The notes beneath the pieces were generated by a model. It did no database searches and had not been told where the DNA came from. It worked only from the letters and a program-made list of their open reading frames with translations. A stretch of DNA of 64,000 nucleotides from Lolium rigidum (lineage: Eukaryota; Streptophyta; Magnoliopsida; Poales; Poaceae): the NCBI RefSeq assembly GCF_022539505.1, contig NC_061511.1, forward strand, positions 37,933,144-37,997,143. Direction: 5' to 3'. This document shows, one piece after another, positions 22,856 to 34,412 of this stretch. Positions within the stretch are counted from its first letter, which is position 1, and each line of letters opens with the position of its first letter. The translations under genes were made by a program, and so were the position numbers.

Positions 22856-24725
22856 TCATATTACAGACCGGTGGTGCATGCAAATTAGAAGAAGGGGTTG
22901 GACGACGGCGTCGTGTCCTGAGTCGACGCAGGCCCGTCGAGCACGACGACCTCGTCGCGATCTGCCTGTTCTTGTGCATGGTGCGTCTGCTCCGTCGCCG
23001 ACGCGGAGGCCGACGCAGGTGTAGCAGATAGAAGACGCGTCAGCCTGCTCTTGCTGCGCTGCCGCTGCCGCCGATGCCGATGCCGCTGCCGGGGCCGCCG
23101 CGTCCGCCGCCGCCATTTTGGCTTCGATGTCGTCGAGGATCTGGCCTTTGAAGAAGTTGTGCGCCGCTCGCGTCCGGGGAGACATTCCCTCCGTCGACGT
23201 TCTCGGCAGGGACATGTCGTCCCTGCGTTTCTTGAGCTCCGGCTTCTCCTCTTGCCTCTTGAGCAGCTCGGCCCACCTTTGGTCGGCCTTCTTGTCGCGG
23301 GAGATAAAGGTCGAGGAGACGTCGGCGAGGCATTTCGTGATCGACGCCTGCGTCTTCTCGGACGACGCAGCGTCGGCCAAGGCGGCCTTGGCAGCCTTGT
23401 TGCCGATGGGACGCCACGCCGACGTTGCCGGCGGCGCGTCCGGATCAATGGCGTCCTTCCCCTTGGACAACGACAGGCGCGTCAACTTCCATTTCTCATT
23501 CACTTTGAGCTTGCCATAGCAATGCGTCGGCGCGAACGGCTTGTGACCATCCGAGTACTTGGCGTACAATTCCATAGCCCGATCAAACTAACCAAAGAAA
23601 GCGGAGTCATTTCATCGAACACAATGTGGGCGCTACGGATTATGGAAGAAACGGTCGTACCGGTTGGCCGACGTCGGCGCCGCTGTCGCCTCCGGTCTCT
23701 AAGTCGTGATGGTACCCATGGAAGGAGTTCACCGACGCTCGGATGATGGCCCATCGCGTCGACATTGCCTTACGGCTCCTCTTCATTGGCACTTTCCGGT
23801 AGTCGGCTGTTGATCGGCTTGCGCTCATCGAACTCGGCCTTGATCCTCGCCCAATACTTCCCGCCTTTTTGGTTGGCGCCGATGATGGAGTCATGGCTCA
23901 CCGTCGCCCACGACTCGCACGAGACAAAGATCTTCCCAGAACCGTCCACTTCGGGCCTCGTGTGCCCGACGCCTTCTTCTTCTTCTTCTTCTTCGTCCTC
24001 ACGCCGTCCGCGTCTACCTCCACGAGATCATCGTCACCGGCACCCTCGTCGTCCTCTTCCTCGCCGCCCTCTTCCTCGCCGCCCTCTTCGTCCTCAACGT
24101 CGTCCTCCTCGTCGTCCTCCACCCCGTCCTCTTCCTCGTCGTCCTCCTCCTCAACCCCGTCGTCCTCCTCGGCACCGGCGCCGTCGTATTCGAGCGGACC
24201 CCTGCGGCCGGTGAAAGGGCCGCCGTCCGGACCGGGTCCGGCTCGCGTTGCTCGTACGCCGGGGAGTAGAGGTTGTTGGGGTTGAAGCCGCCGTGCGGCG
24301 GCGCATCCTGGTAGTGCGGCGACAAGTTGGGCGTCACGCACCCGGGAGTGGCGGAGGGGCCGTCGTTGTAGAAGGCGGCTTGCGACGGAGAGAGACTCCC
24401 GGAACGTGCACCGGCACGTTCGTACTATATGGGCTCGCGTTGGTGGCGGCGATACACCCGGCGATTATGCGGCGGGTGGCTGGCGCGCCGCCGAGCCTTC
24501 TTCTCCGGCTCCGCCGCCCTCCGTCCTTTCCGCTCCGCCGTCGATAGCTTCCGGCGCGAGGCAATCTTGCTGCCATTCATCTTCGGTCATGCCTTCGGGC
24601 TTCTTCTTCGCAGCCGGCGCCTTCCGCGGCTTCGCGAGCGGCGCTTTCGCCCCTATCGTCGCATTGCCCGGCGGCTTCTTGGCCGCTTTCTTCGCCATCT
24701 TTTTGGGGGCTGTCGGCGGCGCCAT
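22856..24725 (-). pseudogene. Decayed Pong ORF1-like (Myb/SANT, NAM-associated) gene
   Basis: Starts at an ATG at 24,725 (MAPPTAPKKMAKKAAKKP, Ala/Lys-rich). Further pieces lie in different frames: IIAGCIAATNASPYSTNVPV, CVTPNLSPHYQDAPP and GFNPNNLYSP, a Glu/Asp-rich tract with a KKKKKKK run, a Myb/SANT-like piece (FVSCESWATVSHD, GGKYWARIKAEFDER), MSTRWAIIRASVNSFHGY, then from 23,575 ELYAKYSDGHKPFAPTHCYG and KVNEKWKL, a coiled coil and an Ala-rich tail. Order matches the ORF1/NAM-associated family. At least two frame changes break it. Confidence 0.65.
24000..24180 (-). repeat. Glu/Asp-coding trinucleotide-like repeat
   Basis: Runs of TCCTCG/CGTCCTC units which on the minus strand give an acidic tract (EEEDDEEEDGVEDDEEDD-like). 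It lies in the decayed ORF1-like gene, between its N-terminal part and the Myb/SANT piece. Confidence 0.7.
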
Positions 24726-25349
24726 GGAATGGGGAGAGGGTAGCGGCGGCGGCGGGTGCACGGCGGGAGGGAGAAAGAAATCGGCGGGATAGGAGAAATG
24801 AATCGGCGGCAGGATATGTTTTGGGAGGCCTGTGCGCGGCGGTATAGGCGCGATTTGGCGGGAGCGGCGGGATTTGGCGGGAGTGTGAGGCGAATTTTCC
24901 CTGTGCCGCTGACGGGTCGGGCCCACGTCGGTTGGCCTCGCTTTTCGTTGTGTCCGGCGTCCCCGGTGCGTCCCCTGTGGGACGGGGGACGGGCTCGGGC
25001 GCCGGACACCGTATCGGGCGCGCCGGACAAAAAAGGGCTTTGGGGGACGCGGCTGGAACGCTTTTTTTGTCCGGCGCGCCCCAAATCCCTTTGGGGGACG
25101 GTTTGGGGGACGCGACTGGAGATGCTCTAAGGGCATCTCCAGCGGGCGCGACGCATTTCGGACGCTTAAAAGTAGTCGCGAGCATCCATTTGCGTCACTC
25201 CGCGAATATATTTTGTCCGCGCGTCCGTTTGCGTCTGGGTGTGCTCCCACCGGAGCGACCCATTTTTTGAATTGCAACATAGTTAAAAACTTTCAAAGTA
25301 GTACATATAAATGCATAAAAACTATACAAAGTAGATCTATAGGCCTAGA

Positions 25350-25844
25350 CTACTTGCTTCCTGACGGGCCAGCATCGTCGTTGCGTCGCTCCGTCGTCTG
25401 CTTCTCCGCCGCCTCCCGAGCGGCCGCTATGGCTCGGTGCGCCGCCGCGTCCTGGCTTAGTGCCTGCTCCAGCCTCGCGATGGCGGCGTCGTCCTTGAGC
25501 GTCTCGAAAGACTCGACGATGGCCCTCTGCTCCGCCGCCCTCTCCTCCGGCGTAGGCGCATCAGGGTCATCGGAGGACCAAGATATCTCCGAGTCGGAGT
25601 CCTCTGCTGCAGCAGCGGCCGCCAGCCTGCGCTGTTCCAGCTCGGCGTCCAACGCCGCCTGGCTCACCAGCTCCTCCTGTGCTTCCTTCTCCGCTTCAGC
25701 CAGGGCTGCGGCATCCCTGACCGGGTGGAGGAGGTCTGTCTTCGAGTCGAACTCCTCGTCGGAGCTCGAGACCGGAGGAGGTGGAGTGGGAGGTGAAGGT
25801 GGAGGTGGAGGCGCGGCAGCCTGGCCGCGTCCGGCGCTGCTCAT
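25350..25844 (-). CDS. Uncharacterised acidic coiled-coil protein, cargo of a Harbinger-type element
   Basis: A 164-residue uninterrupted frame. N-terminus MSSAGRGQAAAPPPPPSPP, an acidic patch (SSSDEEFDSKTD), a long Ala/Glu-rich coiled coil (ALAEAEKEAQEELVSQAALD), a second acidic Ser/Asp patch (EDSDSEISWSSDDPD), then another coiled coil to a TTERRNDDAGPSGSK end. A TATA box lies about 90 bp upstream and the leader ends in CCACC before ATG, a favourable context. The same acidic-plus-coiled-coil pattern recurs in the element at 36,112-37,480. I do not recognise a named domain. It may be a reduced ORF1-type protein or a captured gene. Confidence 0.6.
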   Translation of the reverse strand: MSSAGRGQAAAPPPPPSPPTPPPPVSSSDEEFDSKTDLLHPVRDAAALAEAEKEAQEELVSQAALDAELEQRRLAAAAAAEDSDSEISWSSDDPDAPTPEERAAEQRAIVESFETLKDDAAIARLEQALSQDAAAHRAIAAAREAAEKQTTERRNDDAGPSGSK

Positions 25845-25933
25845 GGTGGATCTGCTGGAGGCTGAGCGGAAGCGGCGCTACGGCAGCGGCGGCTAGGGTT
25901 TAGTGGGGAGGATATGAGATGCTCGTGCCCCTG

Positions 25934-25941
25934 TTTATATA
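25934..25941 (-). promoter_or_regulatory. TATA box of the cargo gene at 25,350-25,844
   Basis: Minus strand TATATAAA, about 90 bp before the ATG, inside the element. Confidence 0.55.
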
Positions 25942-26283
25942 GGTCGGAGGCAGGGCGATGGCCGCGCCACGCGTGGCATCGCCATTAGTACGTGCGCAGA
26001 GGTAGGAGACGGCCGCACGCCACGCGAGGCACCGCCATTTACGCGGCCGCAGACTGCCGAAGCGACGCCTCGGTGCCAGTACTGCCAGGTGGGCCCGACG
26101 AAACGTCCGCCAGATGCGAGCGGACACTTTCGACGTCCGCGGAGACGCATCCCAGACGCATATTTGGGCCAGGTTTGTGTCTCCGCGGACGGTCCGGTCA
26201 CTTTGCGTTGACCCGCTGGAGGTGGTGGTATTTCCGGTCACGACGGAGCGACCGTTTGCGTCGCGCCCCTGGAGATGCCCTAA

Positions 26284-26583
26284 AGTGATGAGTTTGAGTA
26301 CATATGTCAAACCAATAAAGTGGTACCCTGATAACCACTAGTAAAAAATTCACAATGTTTTACCCCTGTTGACTAAAATTGGCAAAGAGTAGTACTGATT
26401 AATCACCGTTTTTAATGAAAGTTTCGTCGCTATATATATTTATTATGTTGACACTAATTATGTTGACACTGCTACCTCATTCTATACAACTTGATTAAAT
26501 ACACAGCTGGTACTAGCAGTAGCAGATCTGTATATATATGGCTATATGCGTGATCACCGTTCTCTTGCGTCCGACTGAAAAAC
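26284..26583 (+). promoter_or_regulatory. Upstream region of the first ZIP gene
   Basis: AT-rich 300 bp between the Harbinger-type element and the ATG at 26,584. TATA-like runs lie at about 26,430-26,440 and 26,530-26,545 (GTATATATATGG). The second is about 45-55 bp before the ATG. No RTGTCGACAY zinc-deficiency element (bZIP19/23 site) is present in this stretch. Confidence 0.4.
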
Positions 26584-27534
26584 ATGGCTGCCGATCTCAG
26601 GCTCGTCGCTCTGTGCCTCCTCTTCTTCTCATCCCTCCCTCTGTTCGCCGTTGCTGACTGCGACTGCGAGGCCGCAGAGGAAGAGCAAGACAAGGCGGGG
26701 GCGCTAAAGCTCAAGATCATCGCCGTCTTCTGCATCCTGGTGGCCAGCGCGGCGGGCAGCGCCATCCCGTCGCTTGGCCGGAAGTTCCCGGCGCTCAGCC
26801 CGGACACGGACCTCTTCTTCGCCGTCAAGGCCTTCGCCGCGGGGGTCATCCTCGCCACCTCATTCGTGCACATCCTCCCGGAGGCCTTCGACAGGCTCGG
26901 CTCACCGTGCCTCGTGGACGGGCCGTGGAAGAAGTTCCCGTTCGCCGGCTTCGTCGCCATGCTCGCGGCCATCGCCACCCTCGTCGTCGACACCATTGCC
27001 ACGGGGTACTTCCAGCGCGCCGCGAACGCCAAGAAGGCCTCGGCGGCCGTTGGAGTCGGCGACGACTTAGAGGCCACCACGCCGGATGATCATCACGCGC
27101 ACGGGAACGGCGGTCACTCCCACGGCCACGGCGTATCGGCCATCATCGCGTCGTCCGCCGCAGGATCATCCGATGACGGGAGTGCGCAGCTCATCCGCCA
27201 CCGCGTCATCTCGCAGGTGCTGGAGCTGGGGATCATCGTGCACTCGGTGATCATCGGCATGTCTCTGGGCGCATCCGAGAGCGCCAGCACGATCAGACCG
27301 CTCGTGATCGCGCTAACCTTCCATCAGTTCTTCGAGGGGATAGGGCTTGGAGGATGCATTGTTCAGGCGAAGCTCCGCCTCAGGTCTGTCTTGATGATGT
27401 CGCTCTTCTTCTCGCTCACCACGCCGGTTGGCGTGGTGATCGGCATCGGGATATCGTCTGGTTACAACGAAAATAGCCCCAGGGCCTTGGTCGTCGAAGG
27501 GCTCCTCAGTGCGGCGGCCGCGGGAATCCTGAAC

Positions 27535-28090
27535 TGTTAGGCCTAATACTTCAAGAGTAACACCAGATCGTGAACAATAGCCACTAGAACACCTAATGAT
27601 CATAATCAGAGAGGTTTAGAGATGCATTACGGGTCATTGACGATCCCATCGACGCCTGCGTGAGGCAGGCTTGGTGTGGCGGTGTTGATGACGAACTTGT
27701 GGTCGATGACGAACTGGGGATCCTCCTGATCCCCTCGGGCCGCCACCTGCACTGCCCTGGAACAGAGCGACGAGGTTCCAGTCTTCCCGTTGCTTCTGGC
27801 CACTCTAGATCGGTAGAGTTTTGGGATGTGGGGGAAGCAGATGTTTAGATCGTTAACTCGGTATCGATCTCTGCCGGACTCCCCCTTTATATGGCACAGC
27901 GCTAACGAGGGACCAAAACCATCGAGTTGGTTTTGGCACCCCCGATCAGGGTGCGTTTGTTACATACGAGAACAAGTCACGTACAGATCAAGCCCTGGAC
28001 GTTGGTCCGATGGGCCCATCCCTTTAACGTTAAGTTTTGACTTTTCTACGTTGGCGAAAATGACTGTCGAACTCGACAGATCAACCAACA
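27535..28090 (-). repeat. 3' LTR of the ZIP-inserted Copia element
   Basis: 556 bp, about 97-98% identical by eye to 33,856-34,412. Differences include small indels (CGCCTGCG/CGCTGCG; five or eight C before TTTATATGG) and a few clustered substitutions near the inner end. Confidence 0.9.
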
Positions 28091-28105
28091 TTCTCCCCCT
28101 TGATC
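28091..28105 (-). other. Polypurine tract of the ZIP-inserted Copia element
   Basis: Minus strand ATCAAGGGGGAGAA directly before the LTR start, a typical Copia polypurine tract. Confidence 0.8.
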
Positions 28106-28281
28106 GTTAGGTTTAACATCATTTGCCCATTCTCCATAGGAATAATAAACCAAAGTGAGGTGTTACAACAACCAATGAAATGCTATTGAACCTCAACACT
28201 TATGGCATACCAGCCTATCTTGAAATGGATATCATAATACTTATTGGGAGTGGTTCTTATTATGGTCCCTTTATTCCAGAA

Positions 28282-31200
28282 TCATAAGGCTTCCAGTAAT
28301 CCCATGCCGGCAACATGCTCACGAAAAATTCTGGGTGGTAAGCCTTTCGTTAGCGGATCCGCAAGCATACGAGTCGTACTTATATGCTTAACAATAGTTG
28401 TTTGATCCTGGATCCTATGCATCACAACATGATACTTAATGTCAATGTGTTTGGCAGCATCACTTGACTTGTTGTTATTCGCATAGAAAACTGCGGGTTC
28501 ATTATCGCAGTACAATAGAAGTGGTTTTGAAATGCTGTCGACCACTTTAAGTCCGGGAATGAAATTCTTTAGCCATACAGCCTGCCCGGTGGCCTCATAA
28601 CATGCTATAAACTCTGCTTGCATCGTAGATGAAGCAACTATAGTTTGTTTGGAGCTTTTCCACGATATAGCTCCTCCGGCAAGTGTGAATACATAACCTG
28701 ACGTGGATTTCTTACTATCCACACAACCGGCATGATCAGAATCTGAGTAACCAACAACTTGTAGGTTATCAGACCTTGCATACGTAAGCATGTACCCTTT
28801 TGTCTCTTGCATATAACGCAAGACTTTCTTTGCGGCCTTCCGGTGGTCTAGTCCTGGATTTGATTGGAATCTGCCAAGCATCCCGGTTATATAAGCCAAG
28901 TCGGGGCGTGTACAAACTTGTGCATACATGATGCTTCCGACAAGCTGAAGCATAAGGAACCGACTTCATCCGATCGGTTTCAATTTGGTTCCTCGGACAT
29001 TGAAATGTCCCAAACTTATGCCCTTGACTACTTGGGGCAGGTGAGCCGAGCACTTATGCATATTGAATTTCTTTAGTACTCGCTCAAAGTATGCCTTTTG
29101 TGATAGTCCCAACACACCTTTAGACCTATCTCGATGAATCTCAATGCCGAGGACATATGAAGCTTCACGAGATCTTTCATATCAAAATTGGAAGACAGAA
29201 AATTCTTGGTCTCGTGCGGCATATCCTTATCACTGCGAGGCCAACAATATATCCTCCACATACATGACTAATATTGTGAACCTACTGCCCTTAAACTTAA
29301 CATATATGCAGTTGTCCACAACATTATCCGTAAAACCGAAAGTTCTAATAATCTTGTCGAACTTTAGGTACCACTATCTTGAAGCTTGCTTCAAGCCATA
29401 GATGGATTTCTTCGGACGGCATGCCAAGTGTTCATTTCCTTCCTCAACAAAGTCATATATACATTTTCATTAAGTTCACCATTTAGAAATGCCGTCTTAA
29501 CGTCCATTTGATGCAATTCTAGGTCGAAATGAGCTACCAGAGCCATGACGATCCTAAAAGAATCTTTAGATGACACAGGAGAGAAAGTCTCATTATAATC
29601 GATTCCTTCTCTCTGTGTGAAACCTTTTGCCACAAGTCTAGCTTTGAACCTTTCGATGTTCCCTTTGGGGTCGTACTTAGTTTTGTAGATCCATTTGGAG
29701 CCTACTCTTTTGGCGTCATTAGGAACTTCTACTAGGTCCCAAACATCATTTGAGCTCATAGATTTCAACTCGTCTTCCATGGCGATTTGCCACTTAGACG
29801 AATTCAAACTCTTAATGGCCTCCTTGTATGAGGTTGGATCCTCCACCTTTCCTATATCGTCTACATCCTCACTCATGTAGGTGATATAATCATCTGAGAT
29901 GGCTTTTCTTCTTTCTCGATGTGATCTTCTCACAGGCGATGGTGGTGGAGGGGCATTATTATTATGAGGATCTTCTTCATTATCCGACTGGTGATTTTCT
30001 TCACCTTCTGGATTTCCGTTATCATTAGTTTCGAGGATCACCATCGGGTTGAGGACCAGAACTGTGAGGTTCAGTCTCAACATTAGAAGTGGTTCTCCTC
30101 TGCATTGGTAGAACGACCTTTTGGATAATCGGGGATGGAGCACACACCCGCTTTTCCTCAAGATCGATCTTCCTTATTTCATTAACTTCATTATCCTCAA
30201 AAAATACCGCTTGCCGGGTCTCCACGTACTTAGTGGTATGTCACTAGGCAATAGAAACGATATCCCTTTCCCCTGTGCGGGTATCCGACGAAGAAACAAC
30301 TAACCGTTTTTGGGTCTAACTTCTTAAGTTGTGGATTGAAAATTCTAGCTTCAGCGAGGACAGCCCCACACACGTAAATAGTTCAAGCTCGGTTTCTTTC
30401 CCGTCCACATCTCGTGAGGTGTGTTCGGTGCTGACTTAGTGGGAGCAAGATTTAAAATATGTGCAGCCGTCTTCAATGCCTCCATCCATAGGCTTACCGG
30501 CAAACTTGCATGACTGAGCATGCTACGCACCATATCCAAAAGCGTGCGATTGCGGCGCTCAGCCACACCATTTTGTTGAGGTTCACCAGGCATTGAATAA
30601 TGGGCAACAATTCCATTCTCAGCTAGGAACTTAGCAAAAGGTCCTGGAATTTGCCCATAAGGAGCGTGCCTACCGTAATACTCTCCCCGCGATCAGATCG
30701 TACAACTTTAATTTTTGCATTCAGTTGGTTCTCAACTTCGGCTTTGAACACTTTAAATTTGTCCAAAGCTTCCGATCGATCACGTATAGGGTAAATGTAC
30801 CCATAACGGGAAAAGTCGTACGTGAAGGTGATGAACGAATCAAAACCATCTATAGACTTAACATTAAGAGGTCCGCATATGTCAGTATGTATGAGTTCGA
30901 GGACACTCGTGGCTCTTACCGCTCCTTTCTTAATTGTTTTTGCATATTTACCTTTGATGCAATCAACACATTTGTCCGCATCAGAGAAGTCTAATGGGAG
31001 GAGTACATCATTTTTAATAAGTCTTTCCATTCTCCCCCTCGAAATGTGGCCTAAACGACAGTGCCACAATTTCGAAGAAGTGCTAGTACCCTTCCATTTC
31101 TTCTCAACATTTGAAACATTACTCACATGCAAAACATAATCATTCACAGATAACATATATAGTTTGCCTCGTCTGACACCGAGGCCAACATCTTTATTAC

Positions 31201-32447
31201 AATAATTTAAAACAAATTGTTTGTTACCAAACTTGCACTCAAACATGTTATCATCGAGACAAGAAACTGAAATCAAATTCCTACTTAAAGTAGGTACATA
31301 AAGAACATTATTTAAATGAAGGTGAAAGCCGGTGTGGAGCTCCAAGGTGAGTGACCCAACAGCTTCAACATCAACTTCAACTCCATTTGCAACTCTAAGT
31401 CGTCTTGCCCCGCTTGTTACGGTTTGGATCATATTTAATCCCTGCATAGAATTAGCAACGTGAGCGGTTGCACCTGAATCAATCCACCATGATGTACAAG
31501 AGAAATCAGTATATAACATTTCATCAACAAAAGTGATTTCATCCGTACCTTTCTTCATCATCCACTTGAGGTATTCATGACAGTCCTTTACCGTAATGGC
31601 CTTCCTTCTTACAAAAGAACACACATTATCAGTGGGCTCACGAAGATCTGTCCATTATCCTTTTCCTTTTCCTTTCCTTTAAACTTTGGCATTTCCTTCT
31701 TGAAGGTTTTCTTTGGCGACTTTGAAGGGCTGACCCGTCATGCTTTCTCTTTGAGGATGCAACATGAAAAGCCTGATCCTTGTTACGCCTCATCATTCTT
31801 TCTTCTTCCTGGACAATCCGAGGGGATATCTCAGCAAGTGTCCACTTCTCCTTCATGGAATTGTAGTTGATCTTGAACTGATCGAACTCTTCAGGGAGGG
31901 ACTCCAAGATCATGATGATAAGGAGGTTGTCACTGAGCTCACACTTTAGGTGCTTCGGTTTATTTGAAGCATTTATCATTCTCGGTATGTGTCCCCTAAC
32001 ATCACCATCATTTTTATACTTGCCAAGTAGCTTGTGGAAAAGCTCATGAGCATAAACCTTTTCGAGCCTTTGAATTGCTCCTCCAAGGCTTCCATAAATT
32101 CCTTAGCGAGTATCTTTCTTGGGGAGAGCCCCAATAATCTCAGGTGAAATGGAAGAATTCATCACGAGCATTGCAACGTGATTGGATTTGTCCCACTTCT
32201 CCATCTTGGAGTCATAAGTTTTCTTTAGTTCATCATACCCCGTAGCACCAGCAACTGGCGCCACGGGCTTATCCTCCCTTAAGGCATAATCAAACTCGTT
32301 GAAAGCCAAACATAGCTCAATGGAGTTCTTCCAACGAGGAAAGTTGCTGCCGGTCAACTGCTCGACAGCATCATAACGCATCGCAGCGGAAGCTGAAATT
32401 TGACATGGACATTCATTAGTAAAATTGCATGCATATAAAATAAACAT
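28282..32447 (-). pseudogene. Copia gag-pol polyprotein, frameshifted
   Basis: Pieces in order on the minus strand: gag from 32,447 ([19 protein letters not shown]) and 31,979 ([12 protein letters not shown]); protease WWIDSGATAHVAN near 31,490; pre-integrase LWHCRLGHISRGRM near 31,060; integrase HTDICGPL and [12 protein letters not shown] (30,590); RT FSPVSSKDSFR and MDVKTAFLNGELNE near 29,490; a shifted region near 29,260 where the YVDD catalytic motif should be; RNase H YSDSDHAG near 28,740 and ADPLTKGL near 28,360, stop at 28,282. At least five frame or stop breaks separate these pieces. Confidence 0.88.
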
Positions 32448-33840
32448 GCCATAAGTTTCTTATTCTATGTCAAACACCGTTGGGCAGAAATGACATGAAT
32501 TAGAACAACATTAGTGGTTGACATGCAGAAATAATACAACGTTGGTCAGAATTATTTTGCAGCCATAACATTCTCAAAATAAACATCAACTTTAAAACAT
32601 TTAAGGAACAACATATGTGATGCTTAATTTGATAATTCAACATTAAAACATGTTAAATATTCTAGACAAGAAAATCTCGTTGGTTCATTTCGTTCCACAA
32701 CAATAACATGTTTTCTGATCATATTTTATAGGCAATTATTTTCTGTTTTTTACAGTGCATAAAACATTAGTTAACTAACATAAAAAGGGCACTGAAAAGA
32801 AAAACAGAAAACATAAGTAAAACAGAGAAAAATTCGCCAGCCCAGAAAATACTGGACCGTCGACAACCTGGGCCGAAGCCCAGTCTCTGATTCAGCCCAG
32901 AAGGACCCCAGCCTGTTAACCTTGCCCGCGTCGATCCGGACCGTCCATGCGATCGGACGGCCGAGATTGATCGCGGCCAGAACAAAAGGGCCGAGGGCGA
33001 CGGAAACCCTAACCCTAAAAAACTGTCTCCCCCAAATTTCCCGCACCCGACGGAGACGGGCGGCCACACCCGGCGCGCGACGCGGCCAAAAACAGCGGCG
33101 CGGCGCGGCCAATCCTGGCGGCGCGAGGCGCGCGACGCGGCCACGCCCGGCGGCCCGAGGCGCGCGAGGCGGCCACGCCCTGCGGCCCGAGGCGCGCGAG
33201 CCTCGCCTTCATCATCCCGGCGCGGTGGCTGCGCTCGCCGGAGCAGCGTGCGACGGACCATGTCCGGCGCGCTCCTCCGTCGAGCGTGGCTACTGGCGCC
33301 GTTTCAGTGCGTCTGTGAGGGGGTGGTGCTCACCGGCGAGGCCGGCAGCCGTTAGGCGACGGCAAAGGCCGGCGGCGCGACGGCCACCGGCGGTCCGTCC
33401 ATTCCGCGCGTTACCGCGCGTCAATCCGCGCACTCCTCCGTCGGGAGAGAGTGGCGGCGCGGGATCTCTGCCCTCGCCGGAGCAGCGGCTGCTCCGACGG
33501 GCCCCAGAGGGGAGAGGCAGACACCCGGCGGCATCAGGTGAGGTTCATCCTCAGACTCGTACCAAATTGCATAATTAGGGTTCATCCGTAATTGGGGAAT
33601 CAGGGTTAGGGTGTATACATCATCTAATCATGCAACATACAACAATAATTCGGGCTAATCTGAGGCTTAAGCATGATTTCGAAACTAAAATAGGATCATC
33701 AGATTGCTTGCATAACAAATCTGAGAGCCTAGCATGCAAAACAGGGGCTAAAACATCAACATAATCAGCCTAAAAACATGATCTTTATACAAAAAACGTG
33801 ATCTCAGATCACTATTAGGGTTCTAGTGCTAGCAGTACTA

Positions 33841-33854
33841 GGCATCTGATACCA
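33841..33854 (-). other. Primer binding site of the ZIP-inserted Copia element
   Basis: Minus strand TGGTATCAGATGCC, one base inside the LTR. Complementary to initiator tRNA-Met as in most plant Copia elements. Confidence 0.85.
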
Positions 33855-33855
33855 T

Positions 33856-34412
33856 TGTTAGGCCTAATACTTCAAGAGTAACACCAGATCGTGAACAATA
33901 GCCACTAGAACACCTAATGATCATAATCAGAGAGGTTTAGAGATGCATTACGGGTCATTGACGATCCCATCGACGCTGCGTGAGGCAGGCTTGGTGTGGC
34001 GGTGTTGATGACGAACTTGTGGTCGATGACGATCTGGGGATCCTCCTGATCCCCTCGGGCCGCCACCTGCACTGCCCTGGAACAGAGCGACGAGGTTCCA
34101 GTCTTCCCGTTGCTTCTGGCCACTCTAGATCGGTAGAGTTTTGGGATGTGGGGGAAGCAGATGTTTAGATCGTTAACTCGGTATCGATCTCTGCCAGACT
34201 CCCCCCCTTTATATGGCACAGCGCAACAGGGGACCAAAACCATCGAGTTGGTTTTGGCACCCCCGATCAGGGTGCGTTTGTTACATACGAGAACAAGTCA
34301 CGTACAGATCAAGCCCTGGACGTTGGTCCAGTGGGCCCATCCCTTTAACGTTAAGTTTTGACTTTTCTCTGTTAACTGAAAATGACTGTCGAACCTGACA
34401 GATCAACCAACA
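33856..34412 (-). repeat. 5' LTR of the ZIP-inserted Copia element
   Basis: 557-bp copy of 27,535-28,090. Its outer end is directly followed by the duplicated TGAAC and the resumed ZIP reading frame. Confidence 0.9.

Larger units (their letters stand above)
22630..25127 (-). mobile_element. PIF/Harbinger-type element with decayed ORF1-like gene
   Basis: Near-perfect long inverted ends: GAGCATCTCCAGTCGCGTCC continuing through two CCCCCAAA blocks at the left, mirrored at the right. TAA flanks at 22,627-22,629 and 25,128-25,130. 2,498 bp. The minus-strand cargo is an ORF1-like gene; no transposase. The right-hand TAA is also the left-hand duplication of the next element. Confidence 0.85.
25131..26280 (-). 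mobile_element. Small PIF/Harbinger-type element with one intronless cargo gene
   Basis: Inverted ends GGGCATCTCCAGCGGGCGCG and complement GGGCATCTCCAGGGGCGCG, flanked by TAA at 25,128-25,130 and 26,281-26,283. 1,150 bp, directly abutting the previous element. It has its own TATA-bearing promoter and one intact minus-strand frame. No transposase. Confidence 0.85.
27535..34412 (-). mobile_element. Ty1-Copia LTR retrotransposon inserted in the first ZIP gene
   Basis: A 6,878-bp element with a perfect 5-bp duplication TGAAC at 27,530-27,534 and 34,413-34,417. LTRs of about 556 bp begin TGTTAGGCC and end CCAACA on the plus strand. Primer site by the right LTR and purine tract by the left one show minus orientation. 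Domain order gag, protease, integrase, RT, RNase H marks it as Copia. A GC-rich leader of about 1.4 kb lies between the primer site and gag. Frameshifts in the polyprotein mean it is not autonomous now. Confidence 0.92.

Noticed and set aside
23051..23746. 231-codon plus-strand frame opposite the ORF1-like pseudogene
   Set aside because: An Arg-rich shadow of the minus-strand gene; the minus strand has recognisable ORF1/NAM-associated motifs.
24756..25280. Frames running through the right TIR of one Harbinger-type element into the next
   Set aside because: They cross the TAA boundary between two separate elements and have no motifs.
32767..33578. Long overlapping frames on both strands in GC-rich DNA
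   Set aside because: They lie in the non-coding leader of the Copia element, with low-complexity Arg/Ala/Pro translations and no domain.
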